This document shows positions 16,201 to 26,400 of a stretch of 64,000 bases of DNA, piece after piece (position 1 is the first letter of the stretch; each line of letters begins with the position of its first letter). A model generated the notes under the pieces. The model had not been told where the DNA came from, searched no databases, and saw only the letters and a program-made list of their open reading frames with translations. Both the position numbers and the translations under genes were made by a program. The DNA is from Paraclostridium ghonii. GTDB taxonomy: Bacteria; Bacillota; Clostridia; Peptostreptococcales; Peptostreptococcaceae. The DNA lies in NCBI RefSeq assembly GCF_030815085.1, contig NZ_JAUSWG010000005.1; one strand, given 5' to 3'.

Positions 16201-16278
16201 TTTTTAACAATTTTTCTCTTCCATTTCCATTGTTTTTTTGTTAAAATGATTTCAAGGAACAAATTAATTTTTTAACAA
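16201..16278 (+). promoter_or_regulatory. Cluster of Rex-like operator sites upstream of adhE
   Basis: The Rex consensus is TTGTTAA-N4-TTAACAA. Here TTGTTAAAATGATTTCAA (16238-16255) and AAATTAATTTTTTAACAA (16261-16278) each match it well, and a third half-site TTTTTAACAA ends at 16210. Rex senses NADH/NAD+ and is known to repress adhE genes in clostridia. The remainder of 16052-16434 is AT-rich leader with no gene seen. Confidence 0.55.
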
Positions 16279-16434
16279 GTATTTTTTATTTAAAATTTCA
16301 AAATTATATAAATAATTTATATAATCGATAAAAATAATTATATTTGTATAAAAATCCTTATTAAATTTTATAAATAAAAAAAGTTGAAGACATTTTTTAA
16401 TCTTACAACTCAATTATATAAAGGGGGAATACCA

Positions 16435-19101
16435 ATGAACAAAAAAGTTTGTGAAACTAATCACGTAATTGTAGATGGACCTGAATCTTTAGCTATTAAA
16501 CTAGCTCAAATTAAAGAAGCTCAAAAAATATTTGCAACTTACACTCAAGAACAAGTTGATAAAATATTTTTAGCAGCAGCAATGGCTGCAAATCAACAAA
16601 GACTTCCTTTAGCAAAACTTGCACACGAGGAAACTAATATGGGTATAGTAGAAGATAAAGTTATAAAAAATCACTTTGCTTCAGAATATATATACAATAC
16701 TTATAAAGATGTAAAAACTTGCGGAGTTATAGAAGAGGATCCAGCTTTTGGTATAACAAAAATAGCTGAGCCAATAGGTGTTATTGCTGCAGTAATTCCT
16801 ACTACAAATCCAACTTCAACTGCAATATTTAAAACTTTAATTGCTTTAAAAACTAGAAACGGTATTATAATTTCACCTCACCCTAGAGCAAAAAAATCAA
16901 CTATTCAAGCTGCAAAAGTAGTTCTTGAAGCTGCTGTAAAAGCAGGTGCTCCAGAAGGAATTATAGGTTGGATAGATGTACCATCTCTTGAAATGACAAC
17001 TACTATAATGGAATCTGCTGATATTATATTAGCAACTGGTGGTCCTGGTATGGTAAAATCAGCATACTCTTCAGGTAAACCTGCAATAGGTGTTGGTGCT
17101 GGTAATACTCCTGCAATAATAGATGATAGTGCGGATATAGAAACTGCTGTAAACTCAGTTTTACTTTCAAAAACATTTGATAATGGTATGATATGTGCTT
17201 CTGAGCAATCTGTTGTAGTTTTAAATGGAGTTTACGAAAAAGTAAAAGCTGAATTCGTAAAACGTGGAGCTTACCTTTTAAATAAATCTGAAACAGAAAA
17301 AGTAAAAGGTGTTATATTAAATGCAAAGGGAGGCTTAAATGCAGATATAGTAGGTCAACCAGCATATAAAATAGCTGAACTAGCAGGTCTTAAAATACCT
17401 AAAGAATCAAAAATACTACTTGGAGAGGTTGACTCTGTTGATATATCTGAACCTTTTGCTCATGAGAAATTATCTCCAGTACTTGCAATGTACAAAGCTA
17501 AAAATTTCGATGATGCAATAGCTAAAGCAGATAAACTTGTATTTGATGGTGGATTAGGTCATACATCTTCTATATATATAGATACAATAACTCAAGCTGC
17601 TAAACTTGAGAAATTTAGAAATACTATGAAAACTTGTAGAGTTTTAGTTAACACTCCTGCTTCTCAAGGTGGTATAGGAGATTTATATAACTTCAAATTA
17701 GCTCCATCTTTAACACTTGGATGTGGTTCTTGGGGAGGAAACTCTGTATCTGAAAACGTAGGAGTTAAACATTTAATAAATATAAAAACTGTAGCTGAAA
17801 GGAGAGAAAATATGCTTTGGTTTAGAGCCCCAGAAAAAGTTTATTTCAAAAAAGGTTGTTTAGGAGTTGCTCTTAAAGAGCTTAAGCATGTAATCAAAAA
17901 ACAAAGAGCCTTTATAGTTACAGATACTTTCCTTTATCAAAATGGATATACAAAAGGTATAACTGATTCATTAGATGAAATGAATATTAAACACCATACA
18001 TTCTATGATGTTGCTCCAGATCCAACTTTAGATACTGCTAAAGATGGTGCTAAAGCTATGGCTGACTTTAAACCTGATGTAATAATAGCCGTAGGTGGTG
18101 GTAGTGCTATGGATGCTGCTAAAATCATGTGGACAATGTATGAACATCCAGAAATAGACTTCAAAGATTTAGCAATGAGATTTATGGATATAAGAAAAAG
18201 AGTTTATGAATTCCCTACAATGGGTGAAAAAGCTTACTTCGTAGCTATACCAACTTCTGCTGGTACTGGTTCTGAGGTTACACCTTTTGCAGTTATAACA
18301 GATCAAGATACAGGAATTAAATACCCTTTAGCTGATTATCAATTAATGCCAAATATGGCAATAGTAGACTCTGACTTAATGATGAGTATGCCAAAAGGTT
18401 TAACTGCAGCTTCTGGTATAGATGCTTTAACTCATGCTTTAGAAGCTTATGCATCTATGTTAGCAACTGATTATACAAACGGTTTAGCTCTTCAAGCTGT
18501 TAAAGGTATATTTGAATATCTACCAAGAGCTTACGAAAATGGTACAACTGATCCTGAAGCTAGAGAAAAAATGGCTAATGCATCTACAATGGCTGGTATG
18601 GCATTTGCAAATGCATTCTTAGGAGTTTGTCACTCTATGGCTCATAAATTAGGTTCATTCCACCATATACCTCATGGTGTTGCAAATGCACTTTTAATAA
18701 ATGAAGTTCTTAAATTCAATGTATCTCCTGCTCCTATTAAGATGGGTATTTTCCCTCAATATAAATACCCTCAAGCTTTAGAAAGATATGCTGAAATAGC
18801 TTCATTCGTAGGTATTAATGGAAATTCTAATGAAGATAAATTTAATAAATTACTAGTTAAAATAGATGAATTAAAAGCTGCTGTAGGAATCCCTAAAACT
18901 ATAAAAGATTGTGGCGTAGATGAAAAAGTATTCTTAGAGAGCTTAGATGAAATGGTTGAGCAAGCATTTGACGATCAATGTACTGGTGCTAATCCTAGAT
19001 ATCCTTTAATGAGTGAAATCAAGGAAATGTTCTTAACTGTTTATTACGGAGAAAATGCAAAAGCAGAAAAAAAAGTTAAAGAATTAGAAACTGTTAAATA
19101 A
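16435..19101 (+). CDS. adhE: Bifunctional acetaldehyde-CoA/alcohol dehydrogenase
   Basis: An 888-residue fusion that reduces acetyl-CoA to acetaldehyde and then ethanol, regenerating NAD+. The N-terminal aldehyde dehydrogenase domain has GVGAGNTPAIID and catalytic C254 in GMICASEQS. From about residue 460 an iron-dependent alcohol dehydrogenase follows, with GGGSAMDAAK (nucleotide binding), GTGSEVTPFAVITD, and the iron ligands in DALTHALEAY and HSMAHKLG-HHIPHG. The ATG at 16435 follows AAGGGGGAA, so the longer in-frame start is rejected. AdhE normally assembles into spirosomes. The Rex-like sites upstream suggest induction when NADH is high. Confidence 0.97.
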   Translation: MNKKVCETNHVIVDGPESLAIKLAQIKEAQKIFATYTQEQVDKIFLAAAMAANQQRLPLAKLAHEETNMGIVEDKVIKNHFASEYIYNTYKDVKTCGVIEEDPAFGITKIAEPIGVIAAVIPTTNPTSTAIFKTLIALKTRNGIIISPHPRAKKSTIQAAKVVLEAAVKAGAPEGIIGWIDVPSLEMTTTIMESADIILATGGPGMVKSAYSSGKPAIGVGAGNTPAIIDDSADIETAVNSVLLSKTFDNGMICASEQSVVVLNGVYEKVKAEFVKRGAYLLNKSETEKVKGVILNAKGGLNADIVGQPAYKIAELAGLKIPKESKILLGEVDSVDISEPFAHEKLSPVLAMYKAKNFDDAIAKADKLVFDGGLGHTSSIYIDTITQAAKLEKFRNTMKTCRVLVNTPASQGGIGDLYNFKLAPSLTLGCGSWGGNSVSENVGVKHLINIKTVAERRENMLWFRAPEKVYFKKGCLGVALKELKHVIKKQRAFIVTDTFLYQNGYTKGITDSLDEMNIKHHTFYDVAPDPTLDTAKDGAKAMADFKPDVIIAVGGGSAMDAAKIMWTMYEHPEIDFKDLAMRFMDIRKRVYEFPTMGEKAYFVAIPTSAGTGSEVTPFAVITDQDTGIKYPLADYQLMPNMAIVDSDLMMSMPKGLTAASGIDALTHALEAYASMLATDYTNGLALQAVKGIFEYLPRAYENGTTDPEAREKMANASTMAGMAFANAFLGVCHSMAHKLGSFHHIPHGVANALLINEVLKFNVSPAPIKMGIFPQYKYPQALERYAEIASFVGINGNSNEDKFNKLLVKIDELKAAVGIPKTIKDCGVDEKVFLESLDEMVEQAFDDQCTGANPRYPLMSEIKEMFLTVYYGENAKAEKKVKELETVK

Positions 19102-19131
19102 ATTGTACTTTAGGTTAATTATATTTTATAT

Positions 19132-19169
19132 AAAAAGAACCTCAACTTTAATAAGTTGAGGTTCTTTTA
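19132..19169. terminator. Terminator between adhE and dhaKL
   Basis: AGAACCTCAACTT and AAGTTGAGGTTCT form a 13-pair stem followed by T-runs, with A on the other side. It can end both adhE (rightward) and the converging glycerol operon. Confidence 0.88.
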
Positions 19170-19194
19170 TATTTATAATGAAATTTATGGATTA

Positions 19195-20961
19195 CTATTT
19201 TAAATCGTTAGATATTTCAGTAAATATAACTCCAAGTGCATGAGCTCCAGCATCTGGATGACCTAAACTTCTTTCTCCAACAGTTCCTGCTCTACCCATA
19301 CGAGCTACAATATCTTTAGTTAACTCTGCACCTTCTACAGCTTTTTTTGCTCCTTTTGCAAAAGCTTCTTTAAATGTATCATTTTCTTTTACACTTAACT
19401 CCCATGAGTTTGCACATGGTACTAATGCATCTATTAATGTTTTATCGCCTACCCCAGCGCCTCTACCAAATGATCTTTCTCCTGTAGCTTGAATACCATT
19501 AACTGCAGCATCCATCATGTTGGCAAAGTCTAAAATAGTAAGCTCTCCTTTATCTCCTACATATCTTCCTGCAGCTCTAAAAGCACTTCCCCATATTGGT
19601 CCTGATGCTCCTCCACAGTATTCCATAATTACCATAGCACATTCATTTAAAAACTTACCAATAGTTAAATCTTCTATTGAAATTATGTTTGCCCATTCTC
19701 TTTTTAATTGTTTAAATCCTTTTGCAACACTCATACCAAAATCTCCATCTCCAGCATAAGAGTCTAATTCACAGAATGGAACTTCATTTCTTATTATTAT
19801 TTCACTCATTTTATCAACTACATAAATCATATTTTCTAAAGTAAATTTATAGTCTTCAATTTTTGAAAATTCTTTACTAGTTTCCACTTCAAAACATACT
19901 TTTGAATCATCGTTATTACCTTTTTCTATATCTATGTCTGTATACTCTACAGGTGTAAAAGGTCCTGAAACTTTAAATCCCGGTGCTTCACTTACTTGAG
20001 ATAATAAATGCTTTAATTCATTATCTAACTTCATTATAGATACAGATGCTCCTGCCATATCTATACTAGTCATATAATTCCCAACAAAAACTGTACATAT
20101 CTTAATATTTTTCTTAGACAATTCACGCATTACAGAATCATTAAGTAAGTATAATTCTTGAAGAGGAGTTCCTCCAAATCCATTAACCATTAATGCAATT
20201 TCTTCTTCATTTGAATCATCTATTTTCATATCTGCTAATATATCATTTACCATTTTTTTAGCTAAATCATTTGCAGAAGATATTTTTTCTCTTCTTACCC
20301 CTGGTTCTCCATGTATTCCAACTCCAAATTCTATTTCATCTTCTTCTAACTTAAACGTTGGAGTGCCTTTTGCTGGTACTGTACATGATGTAAGTGCAAA
20401 TCCTAAACTTCTAACATTATTTGCAGCTTTTTGCGCAACTTCCTTTACTTCATTTAAACTCATTCCAAGTTCAGCTGCAGCTCCTGCTATTTTATGAACT
20501 AAAACTGTACCTGCAACTCCACGTCTACCTACTGTATATAAACTATCTTCAACAGCAATATCATCATCAACTTTTATATAATCAACCATTATCCCATCTT
20601 CTATTGAAAGATGTGCTGCATTTTTAAAGTTCATTACATCTCCACTATAATTTTTTATTATTAGTAAAGTCCCCTTATTGCTAGCAGTTTCTTTAATTGC
20701 ATTGTATATTTGAATTTGAGATGGGGATGCAAATACATCTCCACAAACTGCTGCATCTAACATTCCTTTTCCTACAAATCCTGCATGTGCTGGCTCATGA
20801 CCACTACCACCACCACTTATTAAACTTACTTTATTTTTATTTATATCCTTTTTCTTAATTACCTTATATTTTTTTAAAAATTCAAGTTCTGGATGTGCCA
20901 TAGCTATCCCATTACACATTTCCATAACTACAGTTTCTGGTTTATTAATTATTTTTTTCAT
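19195..20961 (-). CDS. dhaK: ATP-dependent dihydroxyacetone kinase (DhaK-DhaL fusion)
   Basis: A 588-residue single-chain dihydroxyacetone kinase of the Citrobacter type. The N-terminal DhaK domain has SGGGSGHEPAHAGFVGKGM and the substrate-binding His in GIHGEPGVRR (about residue 216). The C-terminal DhaL domain has the Mg/ATP-binding acidic motif DSYAGDGDFG, then GGASGPIWG and RAGTVGERSLGHPDAGA. It phosphorylates dihydroxyacetone made by GldA, encoded 11 bases upstream. No DhaM is needed for the ATP-dependent form. Start supported by AGAGGTGTG. Confidence 0.95.
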   Translation of the reverse strand: MKKIINKPETVVMEMCNGIAMAHPELEFLKKYKVIKKKDINKNKVSLISGGGSGHEPAHAGFVGKGMLDAAVCGDVFASPSQIQIYNAIKETASNKGTLLIIKNYSGDVMNFKNAAHLSIEDGIMVDYIKVDDDIAVEDSLYTVGRRGVAGTVLVHKIAGAAAELGMSLNEVKEVAQKAANNVRSLGFALTSCTVPAKGTPTFKLEEDEIEFGVGIHGEPGVRREKISSANDLAKKMVNDILADMKIDDSNEEEIALMVNGFGGTPLQELYLLNDSVMRELSKKNIKICTVFVGNYMTSIDMAGASVSIMKLDNELKHLLSQVSEAPGFKVSGPFTPVEYTDIDIEKGNNDDSKVCFEVETSKEFSKIEDYKFTLENMIYVVDKMSEIIIRNEVPFCELDSYAGDGDFGMSVAKGFKQLKREWANIISIEDLTIGKFLNECAMVIMEYCGGASGPIWGSAFRAAGRYVGDKGELTILDFANMMDAAVNGIQATGERSFGRGAGVGDKTLIDALVPCANSWELSVKENDTFKEAFAKGAKKAVEGAELTKDIVARMGRAGTVGERSLGHPDAGAHALGVIFTEISNDLK

Positions 20962-20972
20962 GTGTCACACCT

Positions 20973-22100
20973 CTATCTGTTTTTATAGTTTTTCCCCATG
21001 CTATCAGCTGTAATTATAGCAGCTGCAACCTCTTCAACATCTATAGGGAATGGCATAGAATATATAGACTCTTCTTTAATACATGCTTTTTGTGCTACTT
21101 CTTTAAGTTCTTCTTCTGTAATAGTTTCTACCCCTATATCTTCTAGACAAACAGGAAGACCTACTTGTAAACAAAATTCTAATACTTCTTCTATCTCTTC
21201 TGTTGGTGCATTTTCTAAAACTAATTGTGCTATTGTTCCAAAAGCAACTTTTTCTCCATGGAAGTATTTATGTGTTCCTTCTAATATAGTAAGTCCATCA
21301 TGAATAGCATGAGCTGCTGCTAGCCCTCCACTTTCAAACCCAAGTCCAGATAAAAGAATATTTGTTTCAATTATATTTTCTAAGGCTGGAGTAACTAAAT
21401 TACAATCTGATGCTACTTTTGCTTTTAAACCATCTTTTATAAGAGTTTCATAACATAACTTAGCTAACGCTAACGCTGTATTAGTTCCCTTTGCTTCTCC
21501 ACATAATCCTTCTCTATAACCGCAAGGTAATCCTGCATTTACATTTGAATATGAATTAGAAGTTGCTCTTGCTTCAAAATAAGTTGATAAAGCATCTCCC
21601 ATTCCAGAAACTAAAAATCTTGTTGGAGCTTTAGCTATAACAGTAGTGTCAACTAAAACTACATCTGGGCTTTGTTTGAAATATGCATAATCATCAAAAG
21701 CTCCATCTGGTGTATATAATACTGCTGAATGACTTGTAGGGGCATCTGTTGCAGCTATAGTCGGAACTATTATTAAATTATCTCCTTTAGCTACACACTT
21801 AGCTGTATCTATTGCTTTTCCTCCTCCAAGACCAATTGTACATGAACATTTATTGTTTTTAGCTAACTCTTGTAATCTTGCTACCTCTTCTCTAGAACAC
21901 TCTCCATTGAAGTTACTTTCAACAAAAGTTACTCCAAACTTTTTAGCAGTTGAATCTAATTTATCTTTAACACGTTCTATATCATCTTTATGTGCGATTA
22001 ATAAAGCTGAATCCCCAAATACTTTTATAAAGTACCCTAAATTTAATAACTCATCTTGACCTTGTACATATTTTGTAGGACATATAAATGCTTTTCTCAT
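20973..22100 (-). CDS. gldA: Glycerol dehydrogenase
   Basis: A 375-residue group III iron/zinc-type dehydrogenase that oxidises glycerol to dihydroxyacetone with NAD+. The nucleotide motif is GLGGGKAIDTAK and the following region holds TIAATDAPTS. The metal ligands are expected in the SGMGDALSTYFEA, LAAAHAIHDGL and HGEKVAFG segments, all of which are visible. It forms an operon with dhaKL downstream. An AAAGGAGAG site precedes the ATG. The PocR/AraC regulator gene lies upstream on the same strand. Confidence 0.95.
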   Translation of the reverse strand: MRKAFICPTKYVQGQDELLNLGYFIKVFGDSALLIAHKDDIERVKDKLDSTAKKFGVTFVESNFNGECSREEVARLQELAKNNKCSCTIGLGGGKAIDTAKCVAKGDNLIIVPTIAATDAPTSHSAVLYTPDGAFDDYAYFKQSPDVVLVDTTVIAKAPTRFLVSGMGDALSTYFEARATSNSYSNVNAGLPCGYREGLCGEAKGTNTALALAKLCYETLIKDGLKAKVASDCNLVTPALENIIETNILLSGLGFESGGLAAAHAIHDGLTILEGTHKYFHGEKVAFGTIAQLVLENAPTEEIEEVLEFCLQVGLPVCLEDIGVETITEEELKEVAQKACIKEESIYSMPFPIDVEEVAAAIITADSMGKNYKNR

Positions 22101-22194
22101 ATTAATCTCTCCTTTGTATTTTGTAGTTATATTATTTTTTAAGTTATATTCATTATAATACCGTTTTCCCTAAAATACATTGGATATATATATT

Positions 22195-22225
22195 AAAAAA
22201 TTACAATTTTAAACCGTAATTTTTT
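22195..22225 (-). terminator. Terminator between the AraC regulator and gldA
   Basis: AAAAAATTAC and GTAATTTTTT form a symmetrical stem with an 11-base loop. It lies 68 bases past the regulator's stop and upstream of the gldA promoter region, so the regulator and gldA are probably separate units. Confidence 0.6.
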
Positions 22226-22292
22226 GATGTAAAATACTATAATCGGAATTTTTGTACTTTTTGAAATTTTTTTAACAAATCTAATTTATATA

Positions 22293-23327
22293 TTATCTAA
22301 GGTGTTTCTTATATAAATTAGGGGTTACACCCTCATACTTTTTAAATATCTTTATGAAGTATCCAGATTCACTAAATCCAAGTTCATCACTAATTTCATT
22401 TATTGTCATTTCAGTTTCTTCTAAAAGTGCTTTTGCCCATTTTATTTTAAGCTTTGATATGTATGTTGAAAAATTTTCACCTATTTCTTTTGAAAATAAC
22501 CTACTAAAATAGCTTGTGCTAACGTGACATAGCTTTGCCATCTTATCCATTGATATATTTTCACTTTTATTATTGTATATATATTCTATTGCCGGTTTTA
22601 AAGTTTTACTTACCTTAATTTCTTCTACATCTTTTTTATTATCATAAGTAATATATCTACTTACAATTGCGTTAGATATTTCTTTTTTTACATTTTCTAT
22701 GTTTTTTATGCTATAACCATTGAAAGTTTTATTATCTATTTCTATTCCATTTTTCATAGTCTTTTCATACATTTCTAAAATCAAATTTTTATTTAATGCT
22801 TCTTCTACTATGTAATTAGATAGTAAAAATAACATATTAGATGTATCTTCCACTTCTTTATATGATAAAACAGGTAAGTCATTATAATATTCATTAAGTT
22901 TATTTGAAATATCATCTTGCTCTAATACTTTATCTGGAACCTTTAATATCTGTTCTAACATATCTGTTGATTTATAATCGTCTATTCTTACTTGTCCTGC
23001 CATTATAGCACCTATATACTTTTCATCTATTATAATAGGTATAGCTACATCCACTATATTGTAGTGGCATAAGTATATATAAGGTTTATTCATCCGTACA
23101 GCTTCTAATCCACCTCTTGAATCACATTTTTCACAGTATTTTGATAACTTAGAATTACCTCTTACTAATTCACAAAACTTGTGGCATCTACTGTGTTTAG
23201 TTACTGGATTTCCTTTGTAGTCCACTATAACTATTGCCATTTTAGTAACTAGCGAAAGATAATCTTGTAAGTTATTCCATTTTTTAAAATCTATTATTTT
23301 ATTTAAACTTAAGTTTTCATTTCTCAC
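22293..23327 (-). CDS. PocR-domain AraC-family activator of the glycerol genes
   Basis: A roughly 344-residue regulator. The N-terminal PocR sensory domain (about residues 10-165) shows the expected cysteines in HKFCEL, YCEKCD and YLCHYN and the PIIIDEKYIGAIMAGQV stretch. The C-terminal AraC DNA-binding domain carries SMDKMAKLCHVSTSYFSRLF and ISDELGFSESGYFIKIFKKY. PocR domains bind small diols and related metabolites; such proteins control propanediol and glycerol fermentation. The GTG at 23327 is eight bases after AAAGGAG, whereas the longer ATG at 23378 has no site. It lies directly upstream of gldA-dhaKL, its likely target. Confidence 0.88.
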   Translation of the reverse strand: MRNENLSLNKIIDFKKWNNLQDYLSLVTKMAIVIVDYKGNPVTKHSRCHKFCELVRGNSKLSKYCEKCDSRGGLEAVRMNKPYIYLCHYNIVDVAIPIIIDEKYIGAIMAGQVRIDDYKSTDMLEQILKVPDKVLEQDDISNKLNEYYNDLPVLSYKEVEDTSNMLFLLSNYIVEEALNKNLILEMYEKTMKNGIEIDNKTFNGYSIKNIENVKKEISNAIVSRYITYDNKKDVEEIKVSKTLKPAIEYIYNNKSENISMDKMAKLCHVSTSYFSRLFSKEIGENFSTYISKLKIKWAKALLEETEMTINEISDELGFSESGYFIKIFKKYEGVTPNLYKKHLR

Positions 23328-23404
23328 TTTTTGTACTCCTTTAAAGGCAATTTTTATATCATGTACTAATTTTATCATAAATAATTTCTTTAAGCGCTAA
23401 AAAA

Positions 23405-23434
23405 TATCTCGAAGTTATTAATAACTTCGAGATA
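23405..23434 (-). terminator. Terminator after the giant DUF11 gene
   Basis: TATCTCGAAGTTAT and ATAACTTCGAGATA form a perfect 13- to 14-pair stem with a TA-type loop, followed leftward by an A/T-rich stretch. It starts 14 bases after the giant gene's stop codon. Confidence 0.85.
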
Positions 23435-23447
23435 AAAATAATTTATA

Positions 23448-26400
23448 TTAACATAAATCTACAACTTGAACTTGGTAAACAACTGTTATTATTTGACCTG
23501 GAACCATAGTTCCTAAATTAAATCCTGCTGATGGATTATAGTCTGTATGAGCCACTCCATTTACAGTTACACTTCCTAATACAAATATAGAATTATGAGG
23601 AGTATAGTCTAAAAATACTACATCTGTAGCGTCTATATTTCCTATATTTTCAATTGTAATTGTATAAGTCAGTTTTTCTCCAATAGTAGCATATTTTTTA
23701 TTTACAAATTTAGTTACATTTAAATTACCATATGCAATATTAGTAGTTACTGTATTTGAGTAAGCTGTATCACTATATGGAGATTGTTTTGGATCTACCA
23801 AATACTTAAATGGTATAACAGCTTGGTTCGTTACTTTATTAGATGATGGAACTGAAACTACTGTAGCACTAAATTGTACTATTACAACATTCCCTATTCC
23901 TATATCACCTATACTAAATCCAACTGTAGGGTCATAATTTGGTTTACTTTCTCCATTTACAACTACAGTTCCTGATTTAAATTGTGCTCCTGTAGATGGA
24001 GTATCTTGGAATAATACCTCATTATCTATAACATTACCTACATTCGTAAGTGTTATCGTATAATTTAGTATATCTCCTATAGTTGCTATTGCTTTATCTA
24101 CAATTTTAACTGCTGTAATTTTTCCTAATACCACATTAGTTGTTACTGAATTACTTGTTTGTGTCTTAGTTGATAAAGTGCCATTTGGATCCACTTTATA
24201 ACTAAATTGAATTTGTGATGTGTTTGTTACATAATCTGGCACTGGTAAAGCATTTATTTTAGCATCAAAAGTAACTATTACTGTCTGATTTGGTCCTAAA
24301 TCAGATAAATCAAATCCTATAGTTGGATCTAGTGCTGGATATAAAACATTATTTATTCTAACAGTTCCTGATATATAACTTAACTCCGCTTGTAGTAAGT
24401 CTGTAAATTTCAAATTAGTTGCATTTACATTTCCTGTATTTATGATTGTTGAAGTGTAAGTTAGAGTATCGTTTACTTTTGCATATAATTTATCAACTGA
24501 TTTTGTATTAGATAAACTACCTACATTTATATTAGTCATTACAGTATTTGATGTTGATGATATAGGGTAATTATCACCTTGTGGGTCTACTTTGTATACC
24601 CCGTTTGATGTAGCATAGTTTGTTACCTGTGGAGGTGATGGTAAAGTATTTACAATTACACTAAATTGTACTAAAGATGTGTTACCTGCTATAAGGTTAT
24701 TAGGTAAATTAAATCCTACTATTGGATCGTAGTTAGGATAACTAATTCCATCTATTGTAACTGTACCTGATTTAAATGTAGCTCCATTTGATAAAACATC
24801 TGTAAATACTAAATTAGATATAGTTGTGTTTCCATCATTTTTAACCAATACATTATAATTTAGTGTATCTTGTAATGTTGCATATAATTTATCTACTGAC
24901 TTAGTCATGCTTAGTTTTGGATAAATTATAATAGTATAAACTGTATTTGAATTTGATGATTTACTATAGTTTTGACCATTTGGGTTTACCTTGTAGTTGA
25001 ATGTTCCTACTGCATAGTTTAGTACAGTGTCATGTGTTGGTTGTTGTATAACATTAGCAGTAAATACAACCGTTACACTAGCTAAAGGCTCTATAGTTCC
25101 TAAGTTAAATCCTTGATTCGGATCATAGTTTTCATAAATATTTCCATCAATTTTAACAGATCCTGAATTAAATATAATATCAGATTGTAAGTTATCTGTA
25201 AAAATTACATCTGTTGCATTTACATTACCATTATTAGTTACAGTAACTGTATAAACTATCGTGTCCCCTATTGTTACATAACCCTTATTAACACTCTTCA
25301 CTAGATTTAATGAACCCAAGTTTATTTGAGTTGTTACTGTATTTGAGTTTGTTTGACCATATAAATCATTTCCATTAGGATTTATTCTATATGCAAATGT
25401 TAAATTAGCAGTATTACTTACTAGTGATGGATTTGGCAATGAAGTTACAGTTGCATCAAATTTAACAACAACTGTATCTCCAGATATTATATCTCCTAAA
25501 CTAAAGCTTGCGTAAGGATTATATCCAGGATGTGATATTCCGTTTATAGTTACTGAATCTGTTACAAAAGTTAATCCACTCGGAATTACATCTCTAAAGT
25601 TTACATTTTTAGCAATTACATTTCCATCGTTTAATATATTAACTGTGTATGTTAATACATCCCCAATAGTAGCATATGATTTGCTAACTGACTTAGTTGC
25701 ATTTAATGATCCTACATTTATAACTGTACTTACAGTATTACTTGTAGATTGTTTTGATACCGGAGTTTTATCAGGATCTACATTGTAGTTATAATTTGCT
25801 GTAGCACTATTATATAGAGTATAGTCTGATGGTGGTATGCTATTAACTTTAACTTTAAAGCTAACTGTAGATGTTCCATAACCTACTATATCTTCTAAAT
25901 TAAATCCTGAGTTAGGGTTGTAATCTGGCTTATTTTCTCCATTTACATAAACTGATCCATTTTCAAAGCTTGCATTTGATTGTATTAAATCTTTAAATGC
26001 AATATTCGAACAAGTTGCATTTCCTTGGTTTTCTATACTGATTGTATAAGTTAATATATCATTTATAGTTGCGTATAACTTATCTACTGACTTTGTAAGA
26101 TTTAATAAACCTAAATTAATGAAGGTAGTAACTTTGTTAGATGTAGCTGTTATTGTAACTGGATTATCAGTAGGAGTTAACTTATAAGTGAACTCTACAT
26201 CTGCAGTATTTTCTACTTTTCCACTTTGAGGTAGCGAATCTACATGAACACTAAATGTTACTGTGTGATATTGATTTGGTGTTAAATCGCTTAATACAAA
26301 TCCATTAATAGGGTTAAAAGTTGGCTGTGGTATTCCATCCACTACAACAGTTCCACTATTAAACGAAGTTGCAGTTGGCATTAAATCTGTAAAAGTTAAG

